Origin: Bacteroidota bacterium
Lineage (GTDB): Bacteria > Bacteroidota > Bacteroidia > Chitinophagales > Chitinophagaceae
Reading direction: 5' to 3'
DNA length: 5,545 bases
Assembly (NCBI GenBank): GCA_023386395.1
Contig: JAEWJV010000205.1
Span: 1-5,545 of the forward strand
Below, piece by piece: positions 1 to 4,661 of this stretch (position 1 is its first letter; every line of letters begins with the position of its first letter). The notes below the pieces were generated by a model. The model searched no databases. It was not told the origin of the DNA and worked only from the letters and a program-made list of their open reading frames with translations. The position numbers were made by a program, and so were the translations under genes.

Positions 1-406
1 CCTCATTAGCAGCATACGAGAAAAACCCATATTGTTTTATTTTTCGTGATAATGGATAACCTAAAAAGAAATCCGGATGAACAAGCAATGTATAACCATA
101 CACAGGTTGCTCTTCCGTTATTGCTTCGTTATCTGTGCCAACAACCTGGTTAGGGCTTGCAAACAGTAAACTGCCTTCATCAAAATCATAATAACCCTGT
201 CCGTATCGTATTTTACCGCTGAGTTTTGTTCTGTAGGATATTTTGTAAAAATTCAGCACATGCGGATTCGGCAATTTGCGTAAATCAATTGTTACAGCCG
301 ATGTATCCATTATACTGATTAACGGGTGCAATGGTTTTGGTAAACCCAGCAACCTGTGCGATTCTGATATAGAATTGATCCTGTTGGCACCGCTTATTTT
401 TTCCAT
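1..406 (-). CDS. AraC-family transcriptional regulator, N-terminal part (runs off the left edge)
   Basis: About 135 codons are visible, read leftward from ATG at 404-406 and still open at base 1. The protein opens with MEKISGANRINSISESHRLL, followed by GLPKPLHPLIS. It continues with a cupin-like sensor region containing YGQGYYDFDEGSLLFASPNQ (residues about 73-92), then LLVHPDFFLGYPLSRKIKQY and FFSYAANE. From memory this is the standard N-terminal half of a large Bacteroidota group of AraC/XylS-type regulators of about 300 residues. Their C-terminal half holds two helix-turn-helix motifs that bind DNA; here that half lies outside the window. The gene is on the same strand as the SDR gene, 94 bases downstream of its stop. 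Regulators of this group often sit beside oxidoreductase genes, so control of the SDR gene is a reasonable inference. No clear Shine-Dalgarno site precedes the ATG; the leader is A/T-rich. The ligand is unknown. Confidence 0.85.
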   Translation of the reverse strand, partial: MEKISGANRINSISESHRLLGLPKPLHPLISIMDTSAVTIDLRKLPNPHVLNFYKISYRTKLSGKIRYGQGYYDFDEGSLLFASPNQVVGTDNEAITEEQPVYGYTLLVHPDFFLGYPLSRKIKQYGFFSYAANE

Positions 407-434
407 AATTGAAAATTAAAGTAATTAATATTCT

Positions 435-492
435 CCGCGAATGATGCAGGTTATCCAGCTTTAATACCTGCACCACCTGGCATCATCCGCGG
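435..492 (-). terminator. Large intercistronic hairpin between SDR and AraC genes (possible terminator or attenuator)
   Basis: Arms at 435-451 and 475-492 are complementary over about 17 positions: CCGCG, ATGATG and AGGT on one side match ACCT, CATCAT and CGCGG on the other, with one mismatch and one bulged base. The loop is 23 bases and holds a second ACCTG (466-470) that could pair with the same CAGGT arm instead. The hairpin starts 9 bases after the SDR stop codon. Past it on the minus strand the sequence is A/T-rich but has no clean U-run, so a classical rho-independent terminator is not certain. It could also trim or stabilise the SDR message, or lower read-through into the AraC gene. 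Confidence 0.55.
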
Positions 493-500
493 GATACATA

Positions 501-1238
501 TTACCAGGGAATGTCTCCTGTTTCAGGGTTGAACTCTTCACTGATATATTTTCCTGTCGGGCCATCATTATTTATCAATACATATTTCACCACACGTGCC
601 CCTGCTTCTTCTACCGTACCAGTACCCCGGTGATTATTGAAATCGGTTTTAGTGAAACCCGGATCAATAATATTTACCTTAACCGGCGTGTCCCGCAGTT
701 CATACGCCAAAATAAGGGAATACATATTTAATGCTGCCTTTGAAGGCTGGTACACCGCGCCTTTATAATGGTAGTATTTACCATTGGGATCATTGGCCAG
801 TGTAAGCGAACCCTGGCTTGAGCTCACCATTACAATGCGTGGTTCACCGGATTTTTTAACCAGGGCTGTAAAGGCTTGTGTTACTCTAACCACCCCCATA
901 ACGTTAGTCTCAAATACTGTTTTAAACTGCTCTATCGTTGCCTCCAGCGCTGTTTGCGGTAAGCCGCCACTGATGCCTGCGTTATTAACCAGCGCATCCA
1001 GTACATCCGTTTTATTGCCTATCGTTTCACGGGCAGCTTTTACAGATGCATCACTGGTAACATCTATTTCAATCGCTTCCACATTGGTTAAGCCTCCTGC
1101 TTTTAACTGTTCAACGGCTTTTAAACCCTTCTCCATATCCCTGCTTCCCAAATATACATACCAGCCTTTTTGCAATAATTGTTTTGCAGCTTCCAGGCCA
1201 ATGCTTTTATTGGCGCCTGTAATCAATACTTTTTTCAT
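501..1238 (-). CDS. SDR family NAD(P)-dependent oxidoreductase
   Basis: A complete 245-residue classical short-chain dehydrogenase/reductase, at the usual length of about 250. Visible landmarks are the nucleotide-binding motif TGANKSIG (residues 7-14, a variant of TGxxxGxG), D59 before V60 (adenine-ring contact), NNAG (85-88), N112 in ETNVMG, the serine cluster VSSSQGS (138-144), the catalytic pair Y163 and K167 in YQPSK, and DPG (192-194). All four members of the Asn-Ser-Tyr-Lys tetrad are therefore present and the enzyme should be active in the cytoplasm. SR at 32-33, after the second strand, suggests a preference for NADPH; this is inference. The substrate cannot be told from sequence; relatives act on carbonyl compounds or alcohols. 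ATG at 1236-1238 is chosen because MKKVLITGA is the expected family start and an A-rich AAAAAGAAAA lies just upstream. The AraC-type gene downstream is the likely regulator. Confidence 0.95.
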   Translation of the reverse strand: MKKVLITGANKSIGLEAAKQLLQKGWYVYLGSRDMEKGLKAVEQLKAGGLTNVEAIEIDVTSDASVKAARETIGNKTDVLDALVNNAGISGGLPQTALEATIEQFKTVFETNVMGVVRVTQAFTALVKKSGEPRIVMVSSSQGSLTLANDPNGKYYHYKGAVYQPSKAALNMYSLILAYELRDTPVKVNIIDPGFTKTDFNNHRGTGTVEEAGARVVKYVLINNDGPTGKYISEEFNPETGDIPW

Positions 1239-1337
1239 GTTTTCTTTTTAATGAATGATTATTTTCTTTGCTTTTGTATCACAAAGTTCTCACACATATA
1301 ACCGGCAGGAATAACTAAAACGCGGAATTACATAACA

Positions 1338-1358
1338 GAAATGAATGCTCTTCATTTC
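1338..1358 (-). promoter_or_regulatory. Perfect 8-bp dyad in the SDR leader, candidate operator
   Basis: GAAATGAA (1338-1345) and TTCATTTC (1351-1358) are exact reverse complements separated by five bases. The dyad lies about 100 bases upstream of the SDR start codon. On the minus strand CTTTGC (1367-1372), resembling the TTTG part of a Bacteroidota -7 element, sits just upstream, but the preceding TA is not at the usual distance and I see no clear -33 element. If that is the promoter, the dyad would fall near the transcription start, a position suited to repression. The repeat is seen directly; the operator role is inferred. Confidence 0.35.
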
Positions 1359-1447
1359 ATGTAAAAGCAAAGGTGGTAATAGATATAAAGAAATTGGAAT
1401 GGCGGCACTTGCATAACATTAAAGTATATTGAATGTTTATAGAGATG

Positions 1448-2041
1448 TCAGGTTGAAGCGGTTGATATACTATTAATTTTTCCGCTTGCAAGCAATGCTG
1501 CAAGATTATTTAGAGAAGTATTAAAACTATTGGCAAGTTTCTTTTTAAACAAAAAAGGGAATGCAACACGATTGATGAACTTATCAGGCAAATACAGATC
1601 AAATACAACAAGCGTTTTATTTTCAGCTATTGCTTTTAATGTTACAAATAAACTTTGTGTTTTGTGCTCATCTGTTTCACTTAAACAAAAAGCATCGCCC
1701 ATATCTTCAAAAGAACTTGAATAAAAAACAGTACTGCCTTGTTTTGTAACAACTCTGAATTTGATGCCTACATGATAAATAGGATGATTAATGTTGTCCA
1801 CTTTTATCACGCCGTCCTGCCACTTATTTCTCAAAGATAAATTTCCCATGACGCTTAAAACCGTTACCAGGTCTGTATCTATTGTCTTTTCGGCGCTCAG
1901 CACCTTTATCTTTTGCCTTCCTATTGTTTTATCTTCCGGCGGATCGGCCTCTACTTTTTGTTTCAGATGGGTAAGCATGCAATAGGTGAAATCAATATTG
2001 CCATTTCTGTTTGCTTTATACCATGTTGCCATTGCATCCAC
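1448..2041 (-). CDS. C-terminal piece of the DUF2652 protein: SRPBCC-like domain
   Basis: This frame is open for 197 residues from an internal ATG at 2041, but its first 12 residues (MDAMATWYKANR) are the wrong frame of the upstream domain. Real homology starts at NGNIDFTYCMLTHLKQKV. After a linker, residues about 43-188 (from KIKVLSAEKTIDTD to LNNLAALL) show the strand-rich pattern with a long final helix expected of SRPBCC/START-type lipid- or ligand-binding folds. It includes LRNKWQDGV, FYSSSFED, SETDEH and a TLVVFDLYLP strand. The SRPBCC assignment is from pattern only. No ribosome binding site of note precedes 2041, so independent translation is doubtful; the segment most likely needed the upstream frame. 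It ends in a short polar tail, SGKINSISTAST. Confidence 0.6.
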   Translation of the reverse strand: MDAMATWYKANRNGNIDFTYCMLTHLKQKVEADPPEDKTIGRQKIKVLSAEKTIDTDLVTVLSVMGNLSLRNKWQDGVIKVDNINHPIYHVGIKFRVVTKQGSTVFYSSSFEDMGDAFCLSETDEHKTQSLFVTLKAIAENKTLVVFDLYLPDKFINRVAFPFLFKKKLANSFNTSLNNLAALLASGKINSISTAST

Positions 2042-2541
2042 TGCGGAAACACCTGGTTATTTTCCTGCCCGGCTGATGAAGTATTGGTATCAAGCCAGTA
2101 CTCATGCAGGTCTATATCATTCTTCAATAACTGGTGAACAATAATCACGTCTTTCCCGATAAGCTTATTAAAATCTTTTACAGTATAAGACGAAAATTCG
2201 CCATAATGTGTTATTATTTTCAGGCTTAGGTTTACAGCGCTTTTGCAGGCAGCGCAAATGCACATGCGTGTTTTCTCATAGTTTTTTAACTGCTTCTGAA
2301 AATTGCAGAACATTTTCTCCACCTGGCCGGATATCTCTTCAAATGACGGGCTGTTGCCAAAGCGATAAAATAATATTGCATCCCCTTCCACCTCAGAAAT
2401 TTTCAATCCTATTTGATTGGAGTTGATGATGTTTTCCAGCAATTCTTCAATAATGATGCGGCTATGTTCAATTTCGTTTTCGTGTACAAATTTTGTAAAG
2501 CCGCTTATGTCAGGAATAAAAAGCAAGCCTTTGTCAGCCAT
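1963..2541 (-). CDS. N-terminal piece of the DUF2652 protein: class III nucleotide-cyclase-like domain
   Basis: This 192-residue frame begins MADKGLLFIPDISGFTKFVH. FIPDISGFT (residues 8-16) and EVEGDAILFY (50-59) match the two segments of class III adenylyl/guanylyl cyclase domains that carry the metal-binding aspartates, here D11 and D54. THYGE and the FNKLIGKDVIIVHQLLKN segment (124-141) correspond to the later HxG and GDxVN region of cyclases, but the usual substrate-choosing and transition-state residues are not recognisable, so catalysis is doubtful. A cysteine cluster C94-x-C96-xx-C99 lies between, and I recall the same pattern in other DUF2652 proteins; metal binding is possible. The last 13 residues, from M180, are out-of-frame readout beyond the frameshift and have no meaning for function. 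No signal peptide or membrane segment is seen, so the product should be cytoplasmic. As it stands it would be a truncated protein lacking the C-terminal domain. Confidence 0.7.
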   Translation of the reverse strand: MADKGLLFIPDISGFTKFVHENEIEHSRIIIEELLENIINSNQIGLKISEVEGDAILFYRFGNSPSFEEISGQVEKMFCNFQKQLKNYEKTRMCICAACKSAVNLSLKIITHYGEFSSYTVKDFNKLIGKDVIIVHQLLKNDIDLHEYWLDTNTSSAGQENNQVFPQWMQWQHGIKQTEMAILISPIACLPI

Positions 2542-2670
2542 ACAATTTTTTTATAAAAATAATACAGTTTGGCGGTTAGTTATTTTTATGATAAAGGCTG
2601 GTATTAAAGCAGGTGCTATGCCATATTTTTTGGGGCTATCAGCAGTTGATATGATGTGCGGCGGCAGTTC

Positions 2671-2732
2671 CCGCTTTACGCTTGTAGTCCTCGCTGCGCT
2701 GCGGGTTACCGCTTCCATCCGGCAGCCTTTGA
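2671..2732 (+). repeat. Dispersed GC-rich repeat, copy A
   Basis: This 62-base stretch recurs in reverse orientation at 4545-4608. Two blocks are identical between copies: GTCCTCGCTGCGCTGCGGG (19 bases, 2687-2705) and ATCCGGCAGCCTTTGA (16 bases, 2717-2732). The bases between and outside them are similar but diverged. Copy A also contains a tight hairpin, GCGG-GTTA-CCGC (2701-2712). It is far more GC-rich than the surrounding A/T-rich intergenic DNA. It resembles a REP-like intergenic element spread through the host genome; no transposase is visible. The short reading frame through it (from ATG at 2588) has no coding character. Confidence 0.7.
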
Positions 2733-2741
2733 ACTTTATTT

Positions 2742-2771
2742 GTCACTTTTTGTCTTGATACAAAAAGTAAC
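2742..2771 (+). repeat. 12-bp stem inverted repeat with a 6-base loop
   Basis: GTCACTTTTTGT (2742-2753) pairs with ACAAAAAGTAAC (2760-2771) with one mismatch around the loop CTTGAT. The loop sequence reappears as its complement ATCAAG at 2779-2784, so more than one fold is possible. From memory, the ACTTTTTGT, CTTGAT and ACAAAAAGTAAC combination is a common intergenic element in Bacteroidota genomes, often close to gene ends. Here it separates repeat copy A from the DUF5343-HEPN module. It is not downstream of any gene reading toward it, so a terminator role is doubtful. Confidence 0.55.
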
Positions 2772-2778
2772 CAAAAAA

Positions 2779-2823
2779 ATCAAGAACAAATGATATTCAG
2801 CACATTTGTTCATTCGCCTTGAT
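2779..2823 (+). repeat. Second hairpin: perfect 9-bp inverted repeat with matching outer arms
   Basis: GAACAAATG (2784-2792) and CATTTGTTC (2803-2811) are exact reverse complements around a 10-base loop. Outside them ATCAAG (2779-2784) matches CTTGAT (2818-2823), giving a longer stem with a one-sided bulge. It follows the hairpin at 2742-2771 directly, so the two form one folded block of about 80 bases roughly 145 bases before the DUF5343 gene. Confidence 0.5.
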
Positions 2824-2875
2824 GTTGCTTTTGTAGTGATGTAATTCCAGACTATGTCTGCATGTGAAAAAGAAC

Positions 2876-2928
2876 TAAATCGATTGAAAGTATTTTTTTT
2901 AAATTGCATGTAAAATATTTAAATCGAT
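2876..2928 (+). promoter_or_regulatory. Direct repeat TAAATCGAT x2, candidate control region of the DUF5343-HEPN pair
   Basis: TAAATCGAT occurs at 2876-2884 and again at 2920-2928, 44 bases apart (about four helical turns, same face of the helix). Each contains the palindrome ATCGAT. The stretch between is extremely A/T-rich and includes TTGAAA (2884-2889) and TAAAAT (2911-2916), with a 21-base spacer, and also TTGCAT (2904-2909) and GATAAT (2926-2931), with a 16-base spacer. Either could be a promoter, but neither is a good Bacteroidota consensus. The second repeat ends 39 bases before the DUF5343 start codon. A regulator, perhaps the winged-helix-like DUF5343 product itself, could bind here; this is inference. 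Confidence 0.35.
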
Positions 2929-2967
2929 AATTAACTGCTAATACAAAACCTAAACTAAAAACTTGAC

Positions 2968-3609
2968 ATGGCAACTAAATATCCTCCTTTTGTAAATGCC
3001 TACGGGAAAATAGGCGATGTATTGGAAGGAATAAAATCCGCAGCTGTTCCTCCAAAGTTTACCCAAGATTTTCTTACCACTGTTTTAGGATTAACTTCTT
3101 CAAGTTATAGAGCTATGATTCCACTTCTTAAGCGATTAAATTTTCTTGATGTCAATAGTGTACCAACGCAAGTTTATAAAGATTATAGAGATGAATCAAA
3201 TTCAAAACAGGTCTTAGCAAAACAAATTAAAGAGGCTTATGGTGACTTATTTACTGCGCATGAATACGCACATAAACTTAAAAAGGAAGAAGTTACTTCT
3301 AAACTAAAAACCGTTTTAGGTATTTCAGATGATGACGCAAACCTTCCAAACGTCGTAGCAACTTTTATCGAACTTTTAAAGTATGCTGATTTTGATGAAC
3401 CTAAAAAAATCAAAGAAAAGAAAAAACAAAAAGAGGAAGAGGAAGACGAGGATAAAAAGCCTCCTTTCTATCCAAACGAGGGTCGCAATGAAAATCAAAT
3501 GAAACTTGGCATTTCTTATACAATAAACCTCAACCTTCCAGCAACAACTGAGATTGAAGTCTTTAATGCAATTTTTAAAAGTTTAAAAGAAAACTTATTA
3601 AGGGATTAG
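2968..3609 (+). CDS. DUF5343 domain-containing protein (winged-helix-like)
   Basis: A complete 213-residue cytoplasmic protein. Residues about 5-75, with KYPPFVNAYGKIGDVLEGIK, VPPKFTQDFL, SSSYRAMIPLLKRLNFLD and YKDYRDE, match the DUF5343 family as I know it; the helix pattern suggests a winged helix-turn-helix. Residues 80-145 are helical and end in a highly charged Lys/Glu/Asp stretch (about 145-165). A conserved C-terminal tail follows: KLGISYTINLNLPATTEIEV then FNAIFKSLKENLL (179-211), a strand plus helix seen at the end of many such proteins. ATG at 2968 is preferred because the family motif starts at once; no Shine-Dalgarno site is seen. The HEPN gene begins 3 bases after its stop, so the two are co-transcribed and their products probably interact. 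The base composition is AT-rich (19 of 60 bases are G or C at 3121-3180, against 30 of 60 at 961-1020 in the SDR gene), which suggests horizontal transfer. A role as DNA-binding partner or antidote of the HEPN protein is inference. Confidence 0.85.
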   Translation: MATKYPPFVNAYGKIGDVLEGIKSAAVPPKFTQDFLTTVLGLTSSSYRAMIPLLKRLNFLDVNSVPTQVYKDYRDESNSKQVLAKQIKEAYGDLFTAHEYAHKLKKEEVTSKLKTVLGISDDDANLPNVVATFIELLKYADFDEPKKIKEKKKQKEEEEDEDKKPPFYPNEGRNENQMKLGISYTINLNLPATTEIEVFNAIFKSLKENLLRD

Positions 3610-3612
3610 ATA

Positions 3613-4197
3613 ATGAAATCAGATCAAATCATTAATAAACTGCAACTTTTTTCAATGAAAAATTTAATCATTGAAAAAGAATTAGAGAAATTAGAAAACT
3701 CAGGAATTGACATCAATCATGTTAAATCCGTAAAAAATGAGGCGGTTGTAGATATTGATTTATTTGAGTATGAGATATTAAAAGCTGCCAGAAAAATGGC
3801 TGATTTTTATGTACTCTATTATTCTTTAGAAAATAGCATTCGAAGGTTGATATCAGGACGACTATTAGAAAAATATGGTATGAATTGGTGGGACACAAAA
3901 GTTCCAGACGGTGTAAAGAACAATGTGAAAGATAAACAAGAAAAAGAAAAAGATACTGTTATGTCAATTCGTTCTGACGACCCTTTGTCGTACACAAATT
4001 TTGGAGAGTTGATTGATATATTTAATAGAAATTGGAACGACTTTTCGGACACGATTAGAAGCCAGAAATCTATGCAAGCTGTGCTTGGTCAATTTAATCA
4101 ATTAAGAAATGTGATTGCACATAGTTGTGAATTAAATGACGATGAGATATCAAGGTTTAAATTACTAATAAAAGATTGGTATAGGATTCAAATGTAA
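3613..4197 (+). CDS. Swt1-family HEPN domain protein, predicted RNase
   Basis: A complete 194-residue protein. Its C-terminal half matches the HEPN domain found at the end of the yeast Swt1 nuclease and in many bacterial accessory proteins. The sequence FGELIDIFNRNWNDFSDTI (130-148) is followed by VLGQFNQLRNVIAHS (157-171), which holds the HEPN ribonuclease motif R165-N166-x-x-x-H170 intact. An upstream helix, ILKAARKMADFYVLYYSLEN and SIRRLISGRLLEKYG (55-89), is typical of this HEPN group. R165 and H170 should form the metal-independent RNase centre across a dimer; that is known for HEPN enzymes in general, not shown here. A Lys/Glu-rich loop occupies about 101-113. Start ATG 3613 lies 3 bases after the DUF5343 stop, with a weak SD-like AAGGGA (3600-3605) inside the last codons of that gene, pointing to translational coupling. 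Base composition is very A/T-rich (17 of 60 bases are G or C at 3781-3840). The target RNA is unknown. Confidence 0.85.
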   Translation: MKSDQIINKLQLFSMKNLIIEKELEKLENSGIDINHVKSVKNEAVVDIDLFEYEILKAARKMADFYVLYYSLENSIRRLISGRLLEKYGMNWWDTKVPDGVKNNVKDKQEKEKDTVMSIRSDDPLSYTNFGELIDIFNRNWNDFSDTIRSQKSMQAVLGQFNQLRNVIAHSCELNDDEISRFKLLIKDWYRIQM

Positions 4198-4268
4198 GCA
4201 ATCATGACTTCGCAAAATCGAGATTATCCATATAGACAATCAATTCTTCAATTTACAAAGCCGCTTGA

Positions 4269-4457
4269 TTATCTTCATATGATAGACGGACAACTTGGGA
4301 TGGTAAATCATATTTTGTTCTTCGGTCAAATAACAAAAAGGACATTGGTATAAGTGAAACATACAGTTCAGTATCGGCAAGAGAGGACGGAATTAAAGAT
4401 GTGAAAAGAGATGGACCTACAAAAACTGTAGTCGACCTTACATTAGTAAATGCATAG
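4269..4457 (+). pseudogene. YegP-type DUF1508 domain remnant
   Basis: The frame from 4269 to the TAG at 4455-4457 reads SSYDRRTTWDGKSYFVLRSN, then NKKDIGISETYSSVSAREDG, IKDVKRDGPTKTVVDLT and LVNA. This matches the DUF1508 repeat of YegP-like proteins: a linker like YERKTxxDGKxYF, then GTSExYSS, AAxxNGIxSVKKNAP and a final VxDLT. Family proteins usually carry two such repeats; only this one, probably the second, can be recognised. There is no start codon in this frame: it is closed upstream by TGA (4266-4268) and TAG (4233-4235). A different frame opens at ATG 4204 and stops at TAA 4351-4353 (49 residues, no recognised similarity), so translation from there would not reach the domain. I read this as the decayed tail of a gene, perhaps damaged when the neighbouring module was inserted. 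The function of DUF1508 proteins is not established. Confidence 0.6.
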
Positions 4458-4482
4458 TTGACCTTTTGTTGATTAAATGGTT

Positions 4483-4517
4483 AGTAAAGGCTGTCCTTGA
4501 TAGCCTTTGCTGTTTTT
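4483..4517 (+). terminator. Rho-independent terminator
   Basis: AGTAAAGGCT (4483-4492) pairs with AGCCTTTGCT (4502-4511) around the 9-base loop GTCCTTGAT: 10 bp including one T-G wobble. It is followed at once by GTTTTT (4512-4517). It would end transcripts from the DUF5343-HEPN operon and the DUF1508 remnant before dinD, so dinD needs its own promoter. Confidence 0.75.
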
Positions 4518-4544
4518 ATATTATGTTGATTTATGTTCTATTGA

Positions 4545-4608
4545 TCAAAGGCTGCCGGATTGAAGTGGAAAGCCCGCAGCGCAGCGAGGACTTGTAACAT
4601 AAAGCCGG
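4545..4608 (-). repeat. Dispersed GC-rich repeat, copy B (inverted relative to copy A)
   Basis: The reverse complement of this 64-base stretch aligns along its whole length with 2671-2732. The identical blocks lie at 4573-4591 (19 bases) and 4545-4560 (16 bases). It lies between the terminator after the HEPN module and the dinD leader. With copy A it brackets about 1.8 kb (2733-4544) containing the DUF5343-HEPN pair and the DUF1508 remnant. It carries no coding potential. Confidence 0.7.
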
Positions 4609-4632
4609 AGTCGCAGTTGTTGAATCATTCTG

Positions 4633-4652
4633 TATCTTGCTTTACTATAGTA
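4633..4652 (+). promoter_or_regulatory. Candidate dinD promoter element with a 10-bp palindrome
   Basis: TATCTTGC (4633-4640) resembles the Bacteroidota -7 element (TAxxTTTG). TACTATAGTA (4643-4652), a perfect 10-bp palindrome, follows within three bases and ends 9 bases before the dinD ATG. No good -33 element lies at the right distance (TTGTTG at 4617-4622 is too close). If TATCTTGC is used, the palindrome would overlap the transcription start and could bind a repressor, possibly an SOS-type regulator. This is inferred from position only, and the short leader makes it uncertain. Confidence 0.3.
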
Positions 4653-4661
4653 TAAAAGCTT

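Larger units (their letters stand above)
1448..2541 (-). pseudogene. DUF2652 (cyclase-like) protein gene, split by a single frameshift
   Basis: Two overlapping minus-strand reading frames hold consecutive parts of what looks like one DUF2652-family protein. The first frame matches the family up to QWMQWQHGIKQTE (residue 179 of the N-terminal piece). The second continues with NGNIDFTYCMLTHL (from residue 13 of the C-terminal piece). A -1 shift at the AAA run (bases 2004-2006, read TTT on the plus strand) joins them without gap or overlap: 179 plus 185 residues gives 364, exactly the span plus one restored base. Full-length relatives, from memory, are about 350-390 residues. No slippery heptamer is present, so programmed frameshifting is unlikely; a recent mutation or an assembly error in the A-run fits better. 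Apart from that site both halves look unspoiled, with no other stops. The gene starts with ATG at 2539-2541 and ends with TGA at 1448-1450. Function is unknown; relatives are usually annotated only as DUF2652 proteins. Confidence 0.75.

Noticed and set aside
285..476. A 63-residue minus-strand frame overlapping the AraC gene start
   Set aside because: It overlaps the AraC-type frame in another phase and includes the intercistronic hairpin; the AraC frame has clear family similarity.
784..1251. A 155-residue plus-strand open frame across the SDR gene
   Set aside because: It is fully antisense to a well-supported SDR with all catalytic motifs, and its translation is low-complexity Ser/Thr/Leu-rich without any family character.
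2588..2758. Short plus-strand frame beginning MIKAGIKAGAMPYFLG and running through repeat copy A
   Set aside because: It is produced by the GC-rich dispersed repeat and the first arm of the hairpin; similar spurious small proteins arise wherever such repeats occur. It has no ribosome binding site.
4204..4353. A 49-residue frame from ATG 4204 (MTSQNRDYPYRQS...) as a third gene of the HEPN operon
   Set aside because: I recognise no similarity, and it overlaps the DUF1508 remnant in a different frame; more likely a by-product of a decayed gene. It stays possible that it is translated, being 7 bases after the HEPN stop.
2671..4608. A composite transposon with the two inverted repeats as its ends
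   Set aside because: No transposase or recombinase is encoded between the repeats, the copies are diverged outside their cores, and no target-site duplication could be seen.
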